The notes under the pieces were generated by a model that had not been told where the DNA came from, ran no database searches, and worked only from the letters and a program-made list of their open reading frames with translations. DNA of 64,000 bases from the NCBI GenBank assembly GCA_951213105.1, contig OX578133.1:142181313-142245312 (forward strand). Direction: 5' to 3'. The position numbers were made by a program, and so were the translations under genes. Shown here piece by piece: positions 21,502 to 34,795 of this stretch (its first letter is position 1; each line of letters opens with the position of its first letter). Source of the DNA: Amaurobius ferox. Lineage: Eukaryota; Arthropoda; Arachnida; Araneae; Amaurobiidae.

Positions 21502-24500
21502 CTAGCAGCATACCCGTTCTTCGTACGGAGTATATAATATAAAGAAACTTGAAATTCATAATCATGCCCAAATTCTTATAGTATACTAAATGACATGTTT
21601 AATCAAAATATTCCGTTAAAATATTTAATATAATGCTCCTAAAAAGAAGTTTAAGAATCTATGTTCTCGCTATATAAAATTATCTTCATGGACATATCTG
21701 AAGAATAAAACATCTTGGACACCTTATGTAAGCAAATATAAAAAAAAATATGGAATTGAATCAATATATGCAAAATAAAAGCGTTAAAATTGTATGGGAC
21801 CCGTACTAATTATATACGCGAATATTTGAAAATATAACCTGTATTAGTAGATTACATGTATAAATTGAAAATACCAATAAACCCATAATCTTTAAATCTG
21901 AAGACAGTCATTTATTCCAATATATGTCAAAATTAAAGTCCTAAAATTATATGGGAAGATATACACGTACTACTTATAATGTCTGATTATTAGTAGAAGA
22001 TTTCCCGTTTTGCAATATGAGTCTCAAATGTTTTTTGGTAAAATACAACAGACGACGTAATAAATTGAATATATAATTAATCCCCTTAATCTTCATACCA
22101 GAAGACTGTACTTGATTCCAATATATATGCCAATATACCTGTACTACTTATATTCTCGTAGGTTAGAAGATATACCCGTGCATTCCTAGAAGATTACTCG
22201 TACAACGTACAATATGCGTGTGTCAGCAATTTTTGCCGCAATAAAACAATGGCGTAATAACTTAAAAATATCAATAATCCCTGAATCAATAATTCCGGAA
22301 AATATCAATAATAATAATGTTTAAACCTGAAGAGTATAATTGATATTATCCAGTCCAAAATGAAACGGCAATGAAATTTATTTTATATACATATCTTCAT
22401 TATTCAAATCGGAAAGGATTTAATAAAAATCGTCTGCCGCATAAACACATTGGATTTAAATCCGTTGCTAAGCGACATGATATCATTTGCTTCAAATAAA
22501 TTGGTAGAAAAAATATCGTCTAAATAGTTATATTTCTATGGAACATTTGGCGACAGTTTCGTCAAATTAGCGACATTTTAAAAAATCGCCAAATTTATCG
22601 CCAAGTGGGACTGTAGAACTGACAGTTCCACTTTGCGACAAATTGACGAAATATCATCACAATACTATCCCCTAACAAAAAACAATTAATATCATTTATG
22701 TAGCGCAATTTTATCAATTTCAAGATATTTTTATAGATTTGAAAACATTTTTATCAATTTGGTGACATTTTAAAAATTCGCTAAATGTATTACTAAGTAG
22801 GATGGTTGGTCTGACAGATAAATGCTAACCAAACATCATTTCAGTACTCTCTTCTAACAAAACAAAAAAAAAAATTCATTGATATGTAGAAGACCCAAGC
22901 CACACGACCAACCCGAAGGTTTATGACAGCTGTTTGTGTGTCGTTTATATCAATTTGGCGACATTTCCGTCAATTTGGCAAAGTTTAAGAAAAGTTGTCA
23001 AATTAGCGATATCCCTCCAAATTCGTAGCTTTGAATTTGCAGATCTGAATGAAACATTCTTATCCCGTTTCAATATACTAAATGAAAACACTACAATTGT
23101 ATTAGAAGATATACCCGCTCTACTCTTTTTCTGTTTCAACAATCGGCTATATGAATTTATTGGCTAAACACAATATATGAGTTTAGTAGCTAAATACGAT
23201 ATAAGCTTGAAAACTCTTTGCCAAATAAATGAAATTGATGTACGCAGTCAGCAATTAATACAATTAAAAGAAAAATCTAACCGTCCATTCATAAGATATA
23301 CTTTTATATCCATTTATCCATTTATTTATTATTTAAATCGAAAAAAATAATAAAAACATTAACAAACACATTTAATTTAATTGCGATGCCGAGCAACATG
23401 ATATATCCTCCTAAAATGTTAAAATTTATTAACCACTAACAGCACACCTGTTATTCGTACGGAGTGTATAATTTAAGGAAACTTAAAGTTCGCAATCATG
23501 TGCAAATTCTGTTAAAATATTAAATTTATTGCTCCTAAAGAGAAGTTTAAGAATATATGTTCTCACTATGCAAAATTATCTTCACGATCAGATCTGAAGA
23601 ATAAAACATCCTGCCCCCTTTTGTAAGCAAATTTACAGAAGAAAAAATAGGAATTGAATGAATATATGCAACCCCGTACTAATTATATTGTCGCAGATCA
23701 GAAAATATGCCCATGTGTTAGTAGAAGATTACCCGTATTACAATATGCGTCTCAAAAATATTTGCCAAAATAAAAGAGATGACGTAATAAATTGAAAACA
23801 TCAATAATATCCGTACTCTTTATACCAGAAGGTCGTAATTGATTCCAATATATATCAAAACATATGTCAATATACCTGTACTACTTATATTCTCGTAGAT
23901 TAAAAGATATACACGTGTATTTGTAGAAGATTCGTACAACATACAATATATGAGTTTAAACAATTTTTGTCATAATAAAATAATTGCATAATAACTTGAA
24001 AATATCAATAATCCTTGAATCAATAATCCCCGAAAATATAAATAATAATAATTTTTAAACCTGAAGACCGTAATTGATATTATCCAGTCAAAAATGCTAT
24101 TAGAAAAATCAAATCGTTCTTTTCTAAAATATATTTTTATATCCATTTATTTATTATTCAAATCGAAAAAATAATTATTAAAATTAACAGACAGATTTAA
24201 TTTAATTGCGTTTCTGAGTAACATGATATAAGATAGAATCTTATAACATGTTAAATATGTCATGTCTTATAACATAAACTGCGAAATTAAATAACGATTT
24301 TGATTTCTCTATACTTCTCATTGTTCCGTAAAAGCTTGTTTTAAATAAACCATGAACCATGGAGATAGATTTCCCCTTTAAATCATGTTTCAAACAATTC
24401 ATGTTTTCAGAAAGTGACTAATTAACGCAAAAAATCTCCCATCAAACTCAGAGATTAAATTTTAATTCACTTTCAAACGATTTTCAAGCTTTTCGTTTGG

Positions 24501-24823
24501 ATAAACCACGGAGTTAGGGAGTAGAACTCCTAGGAAAAAGTTCCGTTTTTCATTAATATCTCGACAACCCCAGGTCTTAGAAACTCGAAACTTGGACAAA
24601 ATTTATGGGGGGATATTTCAAGGCTATTCACCAAATTTCATTAAATTCGGTTCAGCCGTTTTTCCGTGATGATGAGACAAACGAAAATTTCGTTTTTTAC
24701 TAATATCTCGAGAACCACTGGTCGTAGAAACTCAAAACACGGATATAATTTTAAGTGGGGCTATTTCTGGACTACCCACAAAATTTCATCAAATTCGGTT
24801 CAGCCGTTCTCCCGTGATGGTGT

Positions 24824-24865
<42 letters not shown>

Positions 24866-24887
24866 TTTTCATTTTTATTTATATAGA
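21502..24887 (-). mobile_element. Helitron-like repeat copy B
   Basis: Same family and orientation as copy A, separated from it by only TAA (21499-21501). Both termini are present: CTAGCAGC at the left and TATATAGA at the right. The internal terminus-like junction is at 23436. Relative to A it has an inserted segment of about 55 bp near 22888-22940, also present in copy C. The 14-bp hairpin of A and C is decayed here (near 22602-22640). The (CAGA)n tract near the right end is longer than in C. Confidence 0.55.
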
Positions 24888-24888
24888 T

Positions 24889-25458
24889 TAGACAGTTGAT
24901 CATTCAACTTTATAAGGAACTGTTCGGAAAGATTTATTTAACGAATGAGTTTAACGAATTTCGCAAATTGATAAATATTTCACTTTCAATCCTCTAAAGA
25001 TTAACTCTCCATTCGGTTTGAAACTTGTACGATATGTAAAAGAAATGTCCTTAAAAATCATCCTCGCATGTCTCAAGTAATGTAACTGATGGCATAACTA
25101 TACACAATCCAGGAAAAGGACAGAGCTCAAAAGTAATTAAGCACACATTAATAGAACTATCATCAAATATTTTATTAATTTGTACTTACAAGGGAAGGCT
25201 TTGCAATAGTTCTCTCGGATTACAATCTTTCATGTCCTATCTTGTAAAGGACCATGAATAATGATAAAACGCCACGGCTTTCATCTGCTAAATGATAAGG
25301 GGCGCCACAATAACAATCTGAAGTTGTTATGCAAACATGCTCTACTGACGTGTATTATTTACATTTTAGTGTGAAAATATTATCCTTTTCAATTATTATT
25401 ATTATTTTGAAATAAAATGGACAATAATGGTAAGTAGTAAACGATAAATTTATTACTA
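24889..25458. other. spacer between Helitron-like copies B and C
   Basis: About 570 bp without recognisable repeat or coding sequence. It may be original host DNA between two independent insertions. Confidence 0.4.
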
Positions 25459-25459
25459 A

Positions 25460-28400
25460 CTGGCAGCATACCCGTTCTTCGTACGGAGTATATAATATAT
25501 AGAAACTTGAAATTCATAATCATGCCCAAATTCTTATAGTATACTAAATGACATGTTTAATCAAAATATTCTGTTAAAATATTTAATATAATGCTCCTAA
25601 AAAGAAGTTTAAGAATCTCTGTTCTCGCTATATAAAATTATCTTCATGGACATATCTGAAGAATAAAACATCTTGGACCCCTTATGTAAGCAAATATAAA
25701 AAAAATATGGAATTGAATCAATATATGCAAAATAAAAGCGTTAAAATTGTATGGGACCCGTACTAATTATATACGCGAATATTAGAAAATATAACCTGTA
25801 TTAGTAGATTACATGTATAAATTGAAAATACCAATATACCCGTAATCTTTAAATCTGAAGACAGTCATTTATTCCAATATATGTCAAAATTAAAGTGCTA
25901 AAATTATATGGGAAGATATACACGTACTACTTATAATGTCCGATAATTAGTAGAAGATTACCGGTTTTGCAATAGGAGTCACAAATGTTTTTTGGTAAAA
26001 TACAACAAACGACGTAATAAATTGAATATATAATTAATCCCCTTAATCTTCATACCAGAAGACTGTACTTGATTCCAATATATATGCCAATATATGTCAA
26101 AATATATGCCAATATACCTGTACTACTTATATTCTCGTAGGTTAGAAGATATACCCGTGCATTCCTAGAAGATTACTCGTACAACGTACAATATGCGTGT
26201 GTCAGCAATTTTTGCCGCAATAAAACAATGGCGTAATAACTTAAAAATATCAATAATCCCTGAATCAATAATTCCGGAAAATATCAATAATAATAATGTT
26301 TAAACCTGAAGAGTATAATTGATATTATCCAGTCCAAAATGAAATGGCAATGAAATTTATTTTATATACATATCTTCATTATTCAAATCGGAAAGGATTT
26401 AATAAAAATCGTCTACCGCATAAACACATTGGATTTAAATCCGTTGCTAAGCGACATGATATCATTTGCTTCAAATAAATTGGTAGAAAAAATATCATCT
26501 AAATAGTTATATTTCTATGGAACATTTGGCGACAGTTTCGTCAAATTAGCGACATTTTAAAAAATCGCCAAATTTATCGCCAAGTGGGACTGTAGAACTG
26601 ATAGTCCCACTTGGCGACACATTTACGAAATATCATCACAATACTATCCCGTAACAAAAAACAATTAATATCATTTATGTAGCGCAATTTTATCAATTTC
26701 AAGATATTTTTATAGATTTGAAAACATTTTTATCAATTTGGTGACATTTTAAAAATTCGCTAAATGTATTACTAAGTAGGATGGTTGGTCTGACAGAGAA
26801 ATGCTAACCAAACATCATTTCAGTACTCTCTTCTAACAAAACAAAAAAAATTTCATTGATAAGTAGAAGACCCAAGCCACACGACCAACCCGAAGGTTTA
26901 TGGCAGCTGTTTGTGTGTCGTTTATATCAATTTGGTGACATTTCCGTCAATTTGGCAAAGTTTAAGAAAAGTTGTCAAATTAGCGATATCCCTCCAAATT
27001 CGTAGCTTTGAATTTGCAGATCTGAATGAAACATTCTTATCCCGTTTCAATATACTAAATGAAAACACTACAATTGTATTAGAAGATATACCCGCTCTAC
27101 TCTATTTCTGTTTCAACAATCGGCTATATGAATTTATTGGCTAAACACAATATATGAGTTTAGTAGCTAAATACGATATAAGCTTGAAAACTCTTTGCCA
27201 AAATAAATGAAATTGATGTACGCAGTCAGCAATTAATATAATTAAAAGAAAAATCAAACCGTCCATTCATAAGATATACTTTTATATCCATTTATCCATT
27301 TATTTATTATTTAAATCGAAAAAAAATAATAAAAACATTAACAAACACATTTAATTTAATTGCGATGCCGAGCAACATGATATATCCTCCTAAAATGTTA
27401 AAATTTATTAACCACTAACAGCACACCTGTTATTCGTACGGAGTGTATAATTTAAAGAAACTTAAAGTTCGCAATCATGTGCAAATTCTGTTAAAATATT
27501 AAATTTATTGCTCCTAAAGAGAAGTTTAAGAATATATGTTCTCACTATGCAAAATTATCTTCACGATCAGATCTGAAGAATAAAACATCCTGCCCCCTTT
27601 TGTAAGCAAATTTACATAAGAAAAAATAGGAATTGAATGAATATATGCAACCCCGTACTAATTATATTGTCGCAGATCAGAAAATATGCCAATGTGTTAG
27701 TAAAAGATTACCCGTATTACAATATGCGTCTCAAAAATATTTGCCGAAATAAAAGAGATGACGTAATAAATTGAAAACATCAATAATATCCGTACTCTTT
27801 ATACCAGAAGGTCGTAATTGATTCCAATATATGCCAATATATATCAAACATATGTCAATATACCTGTACTACTTATATTCTCGTAGATTTAAAGATATAC
27901 ACGTGTATTTGTAGAAGATTCGTACAACATACAATATATGAATTTAAACAATTTTTGTCATAATAAAATAATTGCATAATAACTTGAAAATATCAATAAT
28001 CCTTGAATCAATAATCCCCGAAAATATAAATAATAATAATTTTTAAACCTGAAGACCGTAATTGATATTATCCAGTCAAAAATGCTATAAGAAAAATCAA
28101 ATCGTTCTTTTCTAAAATATATTTTTATATCCATTTATTTATTATTCAAATCGAAAAAATAATTATTAAAATTAACAGACAGATTTAATTTAATTGCGTT
28201 TCTGAGTAACATGATATAAGATAGAATCTTATAACATGTTAAATATGTCATGTCTTATAACATAAACTGCGAAATTAAATAACGATTTTGATTTCTCTAT
28301 ACTTCTCAATGTTCCGTAAAAGCTTGTTTTAAATAAACCATGAACCATGGAGATAGATTTCCCCTTTAAATCATGTTTCAAACAATTCATGTTTTCAGAA

Positions 28401-28863
28401 AGTGACTAATTAACGCAAAAAATCTCCCATCAAACTCAGAGATTAAATTTTAATTCACTTTCAAACGATTTTCAAGCTTTTCGTTTGGATAAACCACGGA
28501 GTTAGGGAGTAGAACTCCTAGGAAAAAGTTCCGTTTTTCATTAATATCTCGACAACCCCAGGTCTTAGAAACTCGAAACTTGGACAAAAGTTATGGGGGG
28601 ATATTTCAAGGCTATTCACCAAATTTCATTAAATTCGGTTCAGCCGTTTTTCCGTGATGATGAGACAAACGAAAATTTCGTTTTTTACTAATATCTCGAG
28701 AACCACTGGTCGTAGAAACTCAAAACAGGGATATAATTTTAAGTGGGGCTATTTCTGGACTACCCACAAAATTTCATCAAATTCGGTTCAGCCGTTCTCC
28801 CGTGATGGTGTGACAAACAGACAGACAGACAGACAGACAGATTTTCATTTTTATTTATATAGA
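25460..28863 (-). mobile_element. Helitron-like repeat copy C
   Basis: Same family and orientation. Its left end is CTGGCAGC rather than CTAGCAGC, one change in the CTRR terminus (CCAG when read on the element strand). The internal junction is at 27415. It shares the segment of about 55 bp with copy B (about 26870-26915) but keeps the intact 14-bp inverted repeat (26578-26591 with 26603-26616). No coding capacity. Confidence 0.55.
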
Positions 28864-28984
28864 TGGAGGAAATTCAAAAACACATTTACACAAACGTACA
28901 CATTACCAAACACGAGAATTCAGTTAAGAGATTTTTTTATGAAAAATTACTAATTTAAAGAGAATATACGATGATTTGGAAACC

Positions 28985-29300
28985 CGTTGTGTGTGTGGGA
29001 GGGGGGAGGGCGTTGAAGACCCAGACCGTCCGACTCACACGAGGGCTAGAGCAGCTATTTGGACGGTGTGTGTGTGGGAGGGGGGGGGGAAGATCCAGAC
29101 CGTCCGACACGTCCTAGGACATGAGCAGCTGTTTGGGGGGCCGTCGAAAGCCCAGACCGTCCGACTCGGAGGGGCCGTTGTTGTTGTTGAGACCCAGACC
29201 GTCCGACCTACCAGAAAGGTGTAAGGTAACTGTTTGGACGGCCAGGAAGTGCCACCCAATTTAGACCGGAACCCAGTGGGGGAGGCATCCACACGGACCG
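28985..29300. repeat. GC-rich minisatellite-like patch
   Basis: Four copies of CCAGACCGTCCGAC (starting near 29021, 29096, 29152 and 29193) alternate with G-runs and with a GAGCAGCT(A/G)TTTGG string at two or three sites. Spacing is irregular, 41-75 bp. Composition is sharply different from the surrounding AT-rich DNA. Long frames here on both strands are products of the repeats, not genes. The same motif occurs once in FMO intron 2 near 12890. Confidence 0.6.
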
Positions 29301-29743
29301 TACCCTCCTTCCCCTACCACCAACCTTTCGGAAAGACTTACGGACCCACATGTTTAACGTGATCGTACTCCGCATGAACACGGCGGCAGTTGTGGCAGCG
29401 TGCAAGTCCAGGACTCGGAGAGGCCGTGTATTACTTTATCTAATTTTCTTTAAAAATATTTTTTAAACGCGGACATATTAACAGTTTGACAATTTATTTC
29501 TCAGACACTTTTTCTAAGTGAATAATTTGTTAAAAGAGCGCAATACAAGATTCCAGAATAAGCAAGTAATCGGCACCTCTTTTCTAAATTCAGAGCTCGT
29601 AACTAAGTCTTTTTTTTATGAACCAATTGGTTTAAATAAATGGAAAAGAAAATTTCAAATCTGGTAAAGTAACAAATAAAGTAACAGTTGATAAAGATAA
29701 CTTCACATGGCTGTTAAGCTTTATAAAAGTAGGCTGGGTTTAT
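29301..29743. other. no gene seen
   Basis: The GC-rich segment fades out at about 29430, then AT-rich sequence continues up to the next F1 repeat. Nothing recognisable. Confidence 0.4.
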
Positions 29744-31083
29744 TTAACACTTTACAACATAGTTGAAAAGTGTTTATAACTTTGTTCATTCTATCTATCT
29801 GTCTGTTCGCATGATAACTGCCGTGAAAATGATTTTATCAATATGAATTTTAGTGTGTTGTTCAGACGGTCTGTGGAACCCATGGGAATATAAATGAATA
29901 ATATTACCAAATTAATTTTGGACTGAATCCTGGTGGAAGAAATGAAATACATTGAACCCTATGGGACCTAATTTTTCAAACGTTTTTTAAGCGAATTTAA
30001 AATTCTCAAATTGCTTCAAAAGTTTTAGAAAATATTCAAATTATCTCATAAAAAATATGAAAAAAATTTCAGCAAAATATACTCGGTAGTTCTTTAAATA
30101 AATATTAAAACAATAATTACACCCATATTATATGAGGAGATCACGTGACCCACTTCAAGATAAAATATGGCATCCATCTTGTGTCAAAATCGTGATTTTT
30201 AAAATTCTTTTTAATTTATATTTTGTGTTGTATCCGTCCTAAAACCGCTTTATTTTTGCTTAATTTCTGTGCATCTGTATTCTGAAACAACGGAATTACA
30301 ATATATTCCAGTTTAAATGATCAATGCCATCCATCTTCTGTCAAAATCGTGATTTTAAAGTTGTTTTTAATTTATATTTGGTGTCGTATCCGTCCTAAAA
30401 CCGCTTTATTTTTACTTAAGTTCTGTGCATCTACATTCTGAAACAATGCAATTACAATATATTTGAGTTTAAATGATCATCAAACTTTGATTCTTCCTAC
30501 AACGAAGCCTAATTTTCCCTTATGGAGAATTTAAACAGATGTAGGATGAGTTACATAAAAATTGCTGAATTTCCTTAACGCAAAATTACTTAGCTCTGTA
30601 GTCTGCAATATAGCTAATATGAATGAAACATTCTACATAGAGAAGCAGATAGAGAAGCAGATAGCTACATAGAGAAGAGATTTTACATAGTGAAGCAGAC
30701 GATTTTATACCGACTTTTTCAATGAAATTTTAAACATAGAGTTAAATTACTTTTACCTCTATGGTTTTAAGTTTTTGAATAAAATAAATTATTGTAATAT
30801 TGTGAGGAATGAAAGGAACGGAATAAAAGTGTATGAATGAAATATTTACAGCTTTTACATAGAGAGCCAGGCGATGTATATATCAATGATATCATTTGAA
30901 AACAGTTCATTTTTATCGACGAAGTTTTAAGTTTTCAAATATAATAAATTATTGTAGTATTGTGATAATTTTAAAAATATTACCGCTGAATGTATCGCAT
31001 TTTAGAAATGTTTAAATAAAATTGCATTGCCATTAGAAAGTGTTTCATAATCAATGCTTTTTGCATGATTGATCTTTCTTGTT
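29744..31083 (+). repeat. F1 repeat, full-length copy
   Basis: Starts TTAACACTTTACAAC, with a terminal hairpin of the AACACTTT/AAAGTGTT type, and ends CATGATTGATCTTTCTTGTTA. It is longer than other copies because it carries an internal direct duplication of about 150 bp (about 30170-30320 and 30325-30475, both containing GTCCTAAAACCGCTTTATTT). A small CATAGAGAAGCAGA array lies at about 30635-30700. Confidence 0.75.
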
Positions 31084-31711
31084 ATATATATAGTCGTACA
31101 ACGTACTGGAGTATTATAGTCGTACAACGTACTCGAGTACTGTATATTTAACAAGAACTGCAGGACAGCTATTTAACTGTCTTCTTACGTATTGAACCAG
31201 GAGCTTCAGTAAAGTTCTACAGTAGTGGAGAGAAATCTTCACAGTAAAACGTCTTCTGCTTTATAGGGAGGTTGCATACAAGCAAATGGTGGTTATTTAG
31301 TCGCCCCCGAACCCCCCCCCCCCCAATTTGGGCCATAATTCAAAGTGGTACACGAATAGTTAAGTGAGCACTTTTTTGTTAATATGAACATCCTATCATC
31401 AAAATGCTTCATTTCTATCATCAAAATGCTTCATTTTAAACATTTGTTTATTAAAGGCTTATTAGTAGTTCCTTCAGTTTTCTCAATCTTATCTCTTTCT
31501 ACTATTTTTTATAATGTGTCTGATCTTTGTATAATGTTTCAACCACATGGGTTTACTTTATACACAAGAAATGGTCATATAGTTTGTTTTTACTCTACTG
31601 CAAATTCAAATTAATGCCCTTTTTATATATACATTTTTTTTATGTAAATTCAATGTCCTTACACTCTCATTTCTTATGTTTTGCAATGCCATTGACAGTC
31701 CTAAATTTATC

Positions 31712-31754
<43 letters not shown>

Positions 31755-32274
31755 GTAAATCCAATGGTAGAATGTAAGTAGTAACTCATAATACACTATC
31801 TTAAAATTTGCCTACAAAATACACACACACACACACGCATATATATATATATATATATATATAAATTGTTTATAAATACCGCAGCAAACCTAAAAAATTA
31901 AGGATACATTGCAAATATGCTATTGTAAATAAAGAGTAATGACTAATGAAAGAGTAATGAATACGAATGACTATGAAATAGTTCATAGATATAATCTATC
32001 TATTTCTTCAGAAACATACATTTTTGTGTTTGCTTCTACAAGACACTTGGACTTGAAAAAGAGTTTTGAAGAAGTGAACAAATCCTGATTTTGGCCTAGA
32101 CCTTGTCCGCGCGTATAGCGTTTGTGCTTGGATTTCGTCTGTTTTTCTTTTATCGATTTCATACTATTGTTTTTTGATACTTTTCTTTGACTTGATGCTC
32201 CGAAATTTGTTAGAAAGTTAGGTTTTTCGAGTTACAGCTTCTCACTTTTCTTTCATTGGACCTTCAAACCTTTT

Positions 32275-32320
<46 letters not shown>
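31084..32320. other. AT-rich stretch with TA/CA microsatellites, no gene
   Basis: Holds a 25-bp direct repeat around TAGTCGTACAACGTACT (31092 and 31117), a C-homopolymer at about 31310-31324, (TA)n at 31714-31749, (CA)n/(TA)n at 31820-31863 and (TA)n at 32279-32320. The last tract directly adjoins the left arm of the Penelope palindrome. Confidence 0.5.
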
Positions 32321-32325
<5 letters not shown>

Positions 32326-34795
32326 TGAAAGTAGAAAAGAACGGGAGTGACCATATGAATTACATAAGAATGGTAGGGGTGGATTGCGACACCCCTTTCC
32401 CGCTTAAAGCAGCTTTTACAACCCGGGTAACGCTCACGGAACCAACATAATTCCATGGTCAGCCTCCCAAATGTGCGAAAATAAAAGCACCAGAACAGAC
32501 TCAGAACCAAAGAAGTAAACGAATCCATGAAGAAGAAACATCCGCTAGTCCAACCCGATGGAACGTCTCTTTATATAAGTAAAGTTGCTCATGCGCAGAG
32601 AAATATCAGGATAATAGTTACGCAGTCATGAATATTAAATCTCTATATCAACAATCAGATTACAAATTTTCTTTAAAAAAGGATTTGTAATAATGTTGTA
32701 CAAAATTGACTGGATAATTTCTTTTTATAGCTTCATCTGCAAATTTTTTACATTTGCAAATGCAGTCTTTCCTAAAAGTATTATAATTTTGGTTTCTTCT
32801 AAAATGTCCAATCATTATATTTCTGAAGACATACTTTGCAAGGTTTGAATTCCAATCGATAATATGATTTACCTTGATCCTGTATGAATCTCTTTTGTCG
32901 TGTAACTCTGTGTATATTCCATATTTCTTGTGTTTTTTGATAGCTAAATCCAAGAATTTTACCGATCCGTCCTCACACGCTGGATTTTCAATAAGGTCCA
33001 ATTCGCTTGGGTAGAATGAAAAGTCAAAACATGGGGTGTTTTCATAGCCCCCAATTATCACATCATCGACATAACGGAAGTAGGGCATTTCCGATAGGAT
33101 ATGAGTGCCTCTTTCGTATTTAGATAGATATATATCTGCTAGTATTGACGAGCAACTCCCTCCCATAGGTATGCCCTTGATTTGTTTGTAAAAATTGCTT
33201 CCGTCGTGTAGTATGTTTTCCTTTAATACCAATTCTACCAAGTCCATGTATCTTCTATAAGTTATAAATTGCTTTAGATCGTATTCTTCATGTAGATCTT
33301 TCAGAATCAATTGTAAATTATCCAAATCAATATTGTCAAAAAGATCTCGAAAGTCGTAACTCTTAAAGTTGATATCGTTATGACAAAACTTTAGTCGGTT
33401 TATCAGTTCCTGTCCGTTTTTTATCATAATAGAGTTATGTCTTTTAATATCATGCATAACTATTATGAGTAAATCCAAAAGTTTTTTGTTTGCTATTTCC
33501 AAATATGAACCACATCCCACCGTCACAGTTCGAAACTTGACAGGTATTTTGTGTAATTTGGGGATCAGGACCAAATATGGATATTTTATTGTTTTAATAT
33601 CAATTCCTATTCTTTTGTAAAGTGCCTCTATTCTTTTAGTCAGTATCAATGCGTTACTGGGTATTAAAGCATACATTTCACTATCCCTGTAACTTTGGTT
33701 TAGTGTATCCACGTAGAACTTTTTACAAGTGAAGGCATAATTTGATACTATTTTATCGGTATATGTTAATACATATTCTTCTTTAATTTGCTTGAACGAG
33801 GATGGAACTTTAATTTCTCTATTGTTTTTGCAGTGCTGCGGGTAGTAGTAACAAAACGCTTTGTAAAATTTATATTTCCACTCATTAAATGCTTGTATTG
33901 GTAAACTATGTTTTACCGCCAATCTATAAATGAAGATGTCGAGATCATTATAAAATTCTTCGTATACATTTTTAAATTCTTGTATACGGTACTTTGTACC
34001 GAGTTGAAGCAGGTTTTTAAGTCTTTTGTCTTTGATAAAATCTAGATTTCCGGAGATTATATGCTTATGATGAGTGTCACTATGAATATTCTCATGACAA
34101 TTACAAGAATCTACATTATTTGATGCAACATCTTGACAAATTTTGTTATAATTGAAAAATTTCCTTCCGTTGGTTTTGACGAATCTATAATTGATCATGA
34201 TTTTAATATTGGACAAAGGAAGACATACGTTAATATGATTTAAAATAGAATGGAATGGAATGTTCTCATACAGTTTGTTCTTGAAAGTTGTAATAAAAAA
34301 TTCTTTAGATTGTTTTATAATTTCACTTTTTGTAAGTGTTAAATTAAAAATTCTGGCTCTGAGTTTGATTAAATCCAATAGGATATCAATATTAGTACTT
34401 GCTTCTTCATTTTGGCAATTGCTTTCTTTTAAGTTGAAATGTATTATGTAATTCCATATTTTCTGTAGATATTTAAGCTTGATACTATAGGCCAAGTTCT
34501 TAATCCATCCAATTTTTATCGTGTTTTCAGTTTTTAAAAATTTCAATATTTTTTCTTCTGTTTTAATATAATTATTGTGTTGTTTTTTACTTCCTCTTTG
34601 CCATCGGTGGGATTTTTTATTTATAAGATTTTCAGATAGAGGGTATGAAGAACTATTTCTGCATCTTTCTTTATTAAAGTTTTCGTTAAATATTAATGTA
34701 TTAAGGCCATATGGATAAGCCGTATTGAATTGTTTAATATGGTTGCTCTCCCACCATAATCTTTCCGATTTATTTGGTACTATATCAATTATAGT
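32321..34795 (-). mobile_element. Penelope-like element, left arm of a palindromic pair
   Basis: This 2475-bp arm is the mirror image of 34905-37379: plus positions p and 69700-p correspond across the whole arm with no net indel. It holds the RT frame and a 3' untranslated segment of about 340 bp. Its outer end meets a (TA)n tract. I found no mismatch in the stretches compared by eye. Confidence 0.9.

Noticed and set aside
18198..28863. CRISPR-like reading of the many short repeats (CAGACAGA, CAATATATGCC)
   Set aside because: Microsatellite and module repeats of a eukaryotic transposable element; no uniform repeat-spacer pattern and no cas genes.
28976..29405. Overlapping frames on both strands in the GC-rich patch
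   Set aside because: They are translations of a minisatellite-like repeat (PDRP/QTVR-type strings) with no motif or start context.
32277..32528. Minus-strand frame ending in a YIYIYI repeat, and similar frames at 37172, 48468 and 50836
   Set aside because: The repeats are translations of (TA)n tracts. The upstream parts are Penelope 3' untranslated sequence or plain AT-rich DNA.
34260..34451. 63-aa plus-strand frame, mirrored at 35249-35440
   Set aside because: Antisense shadow of the Penelope RT frame; it appears twice only because of the palindrome.
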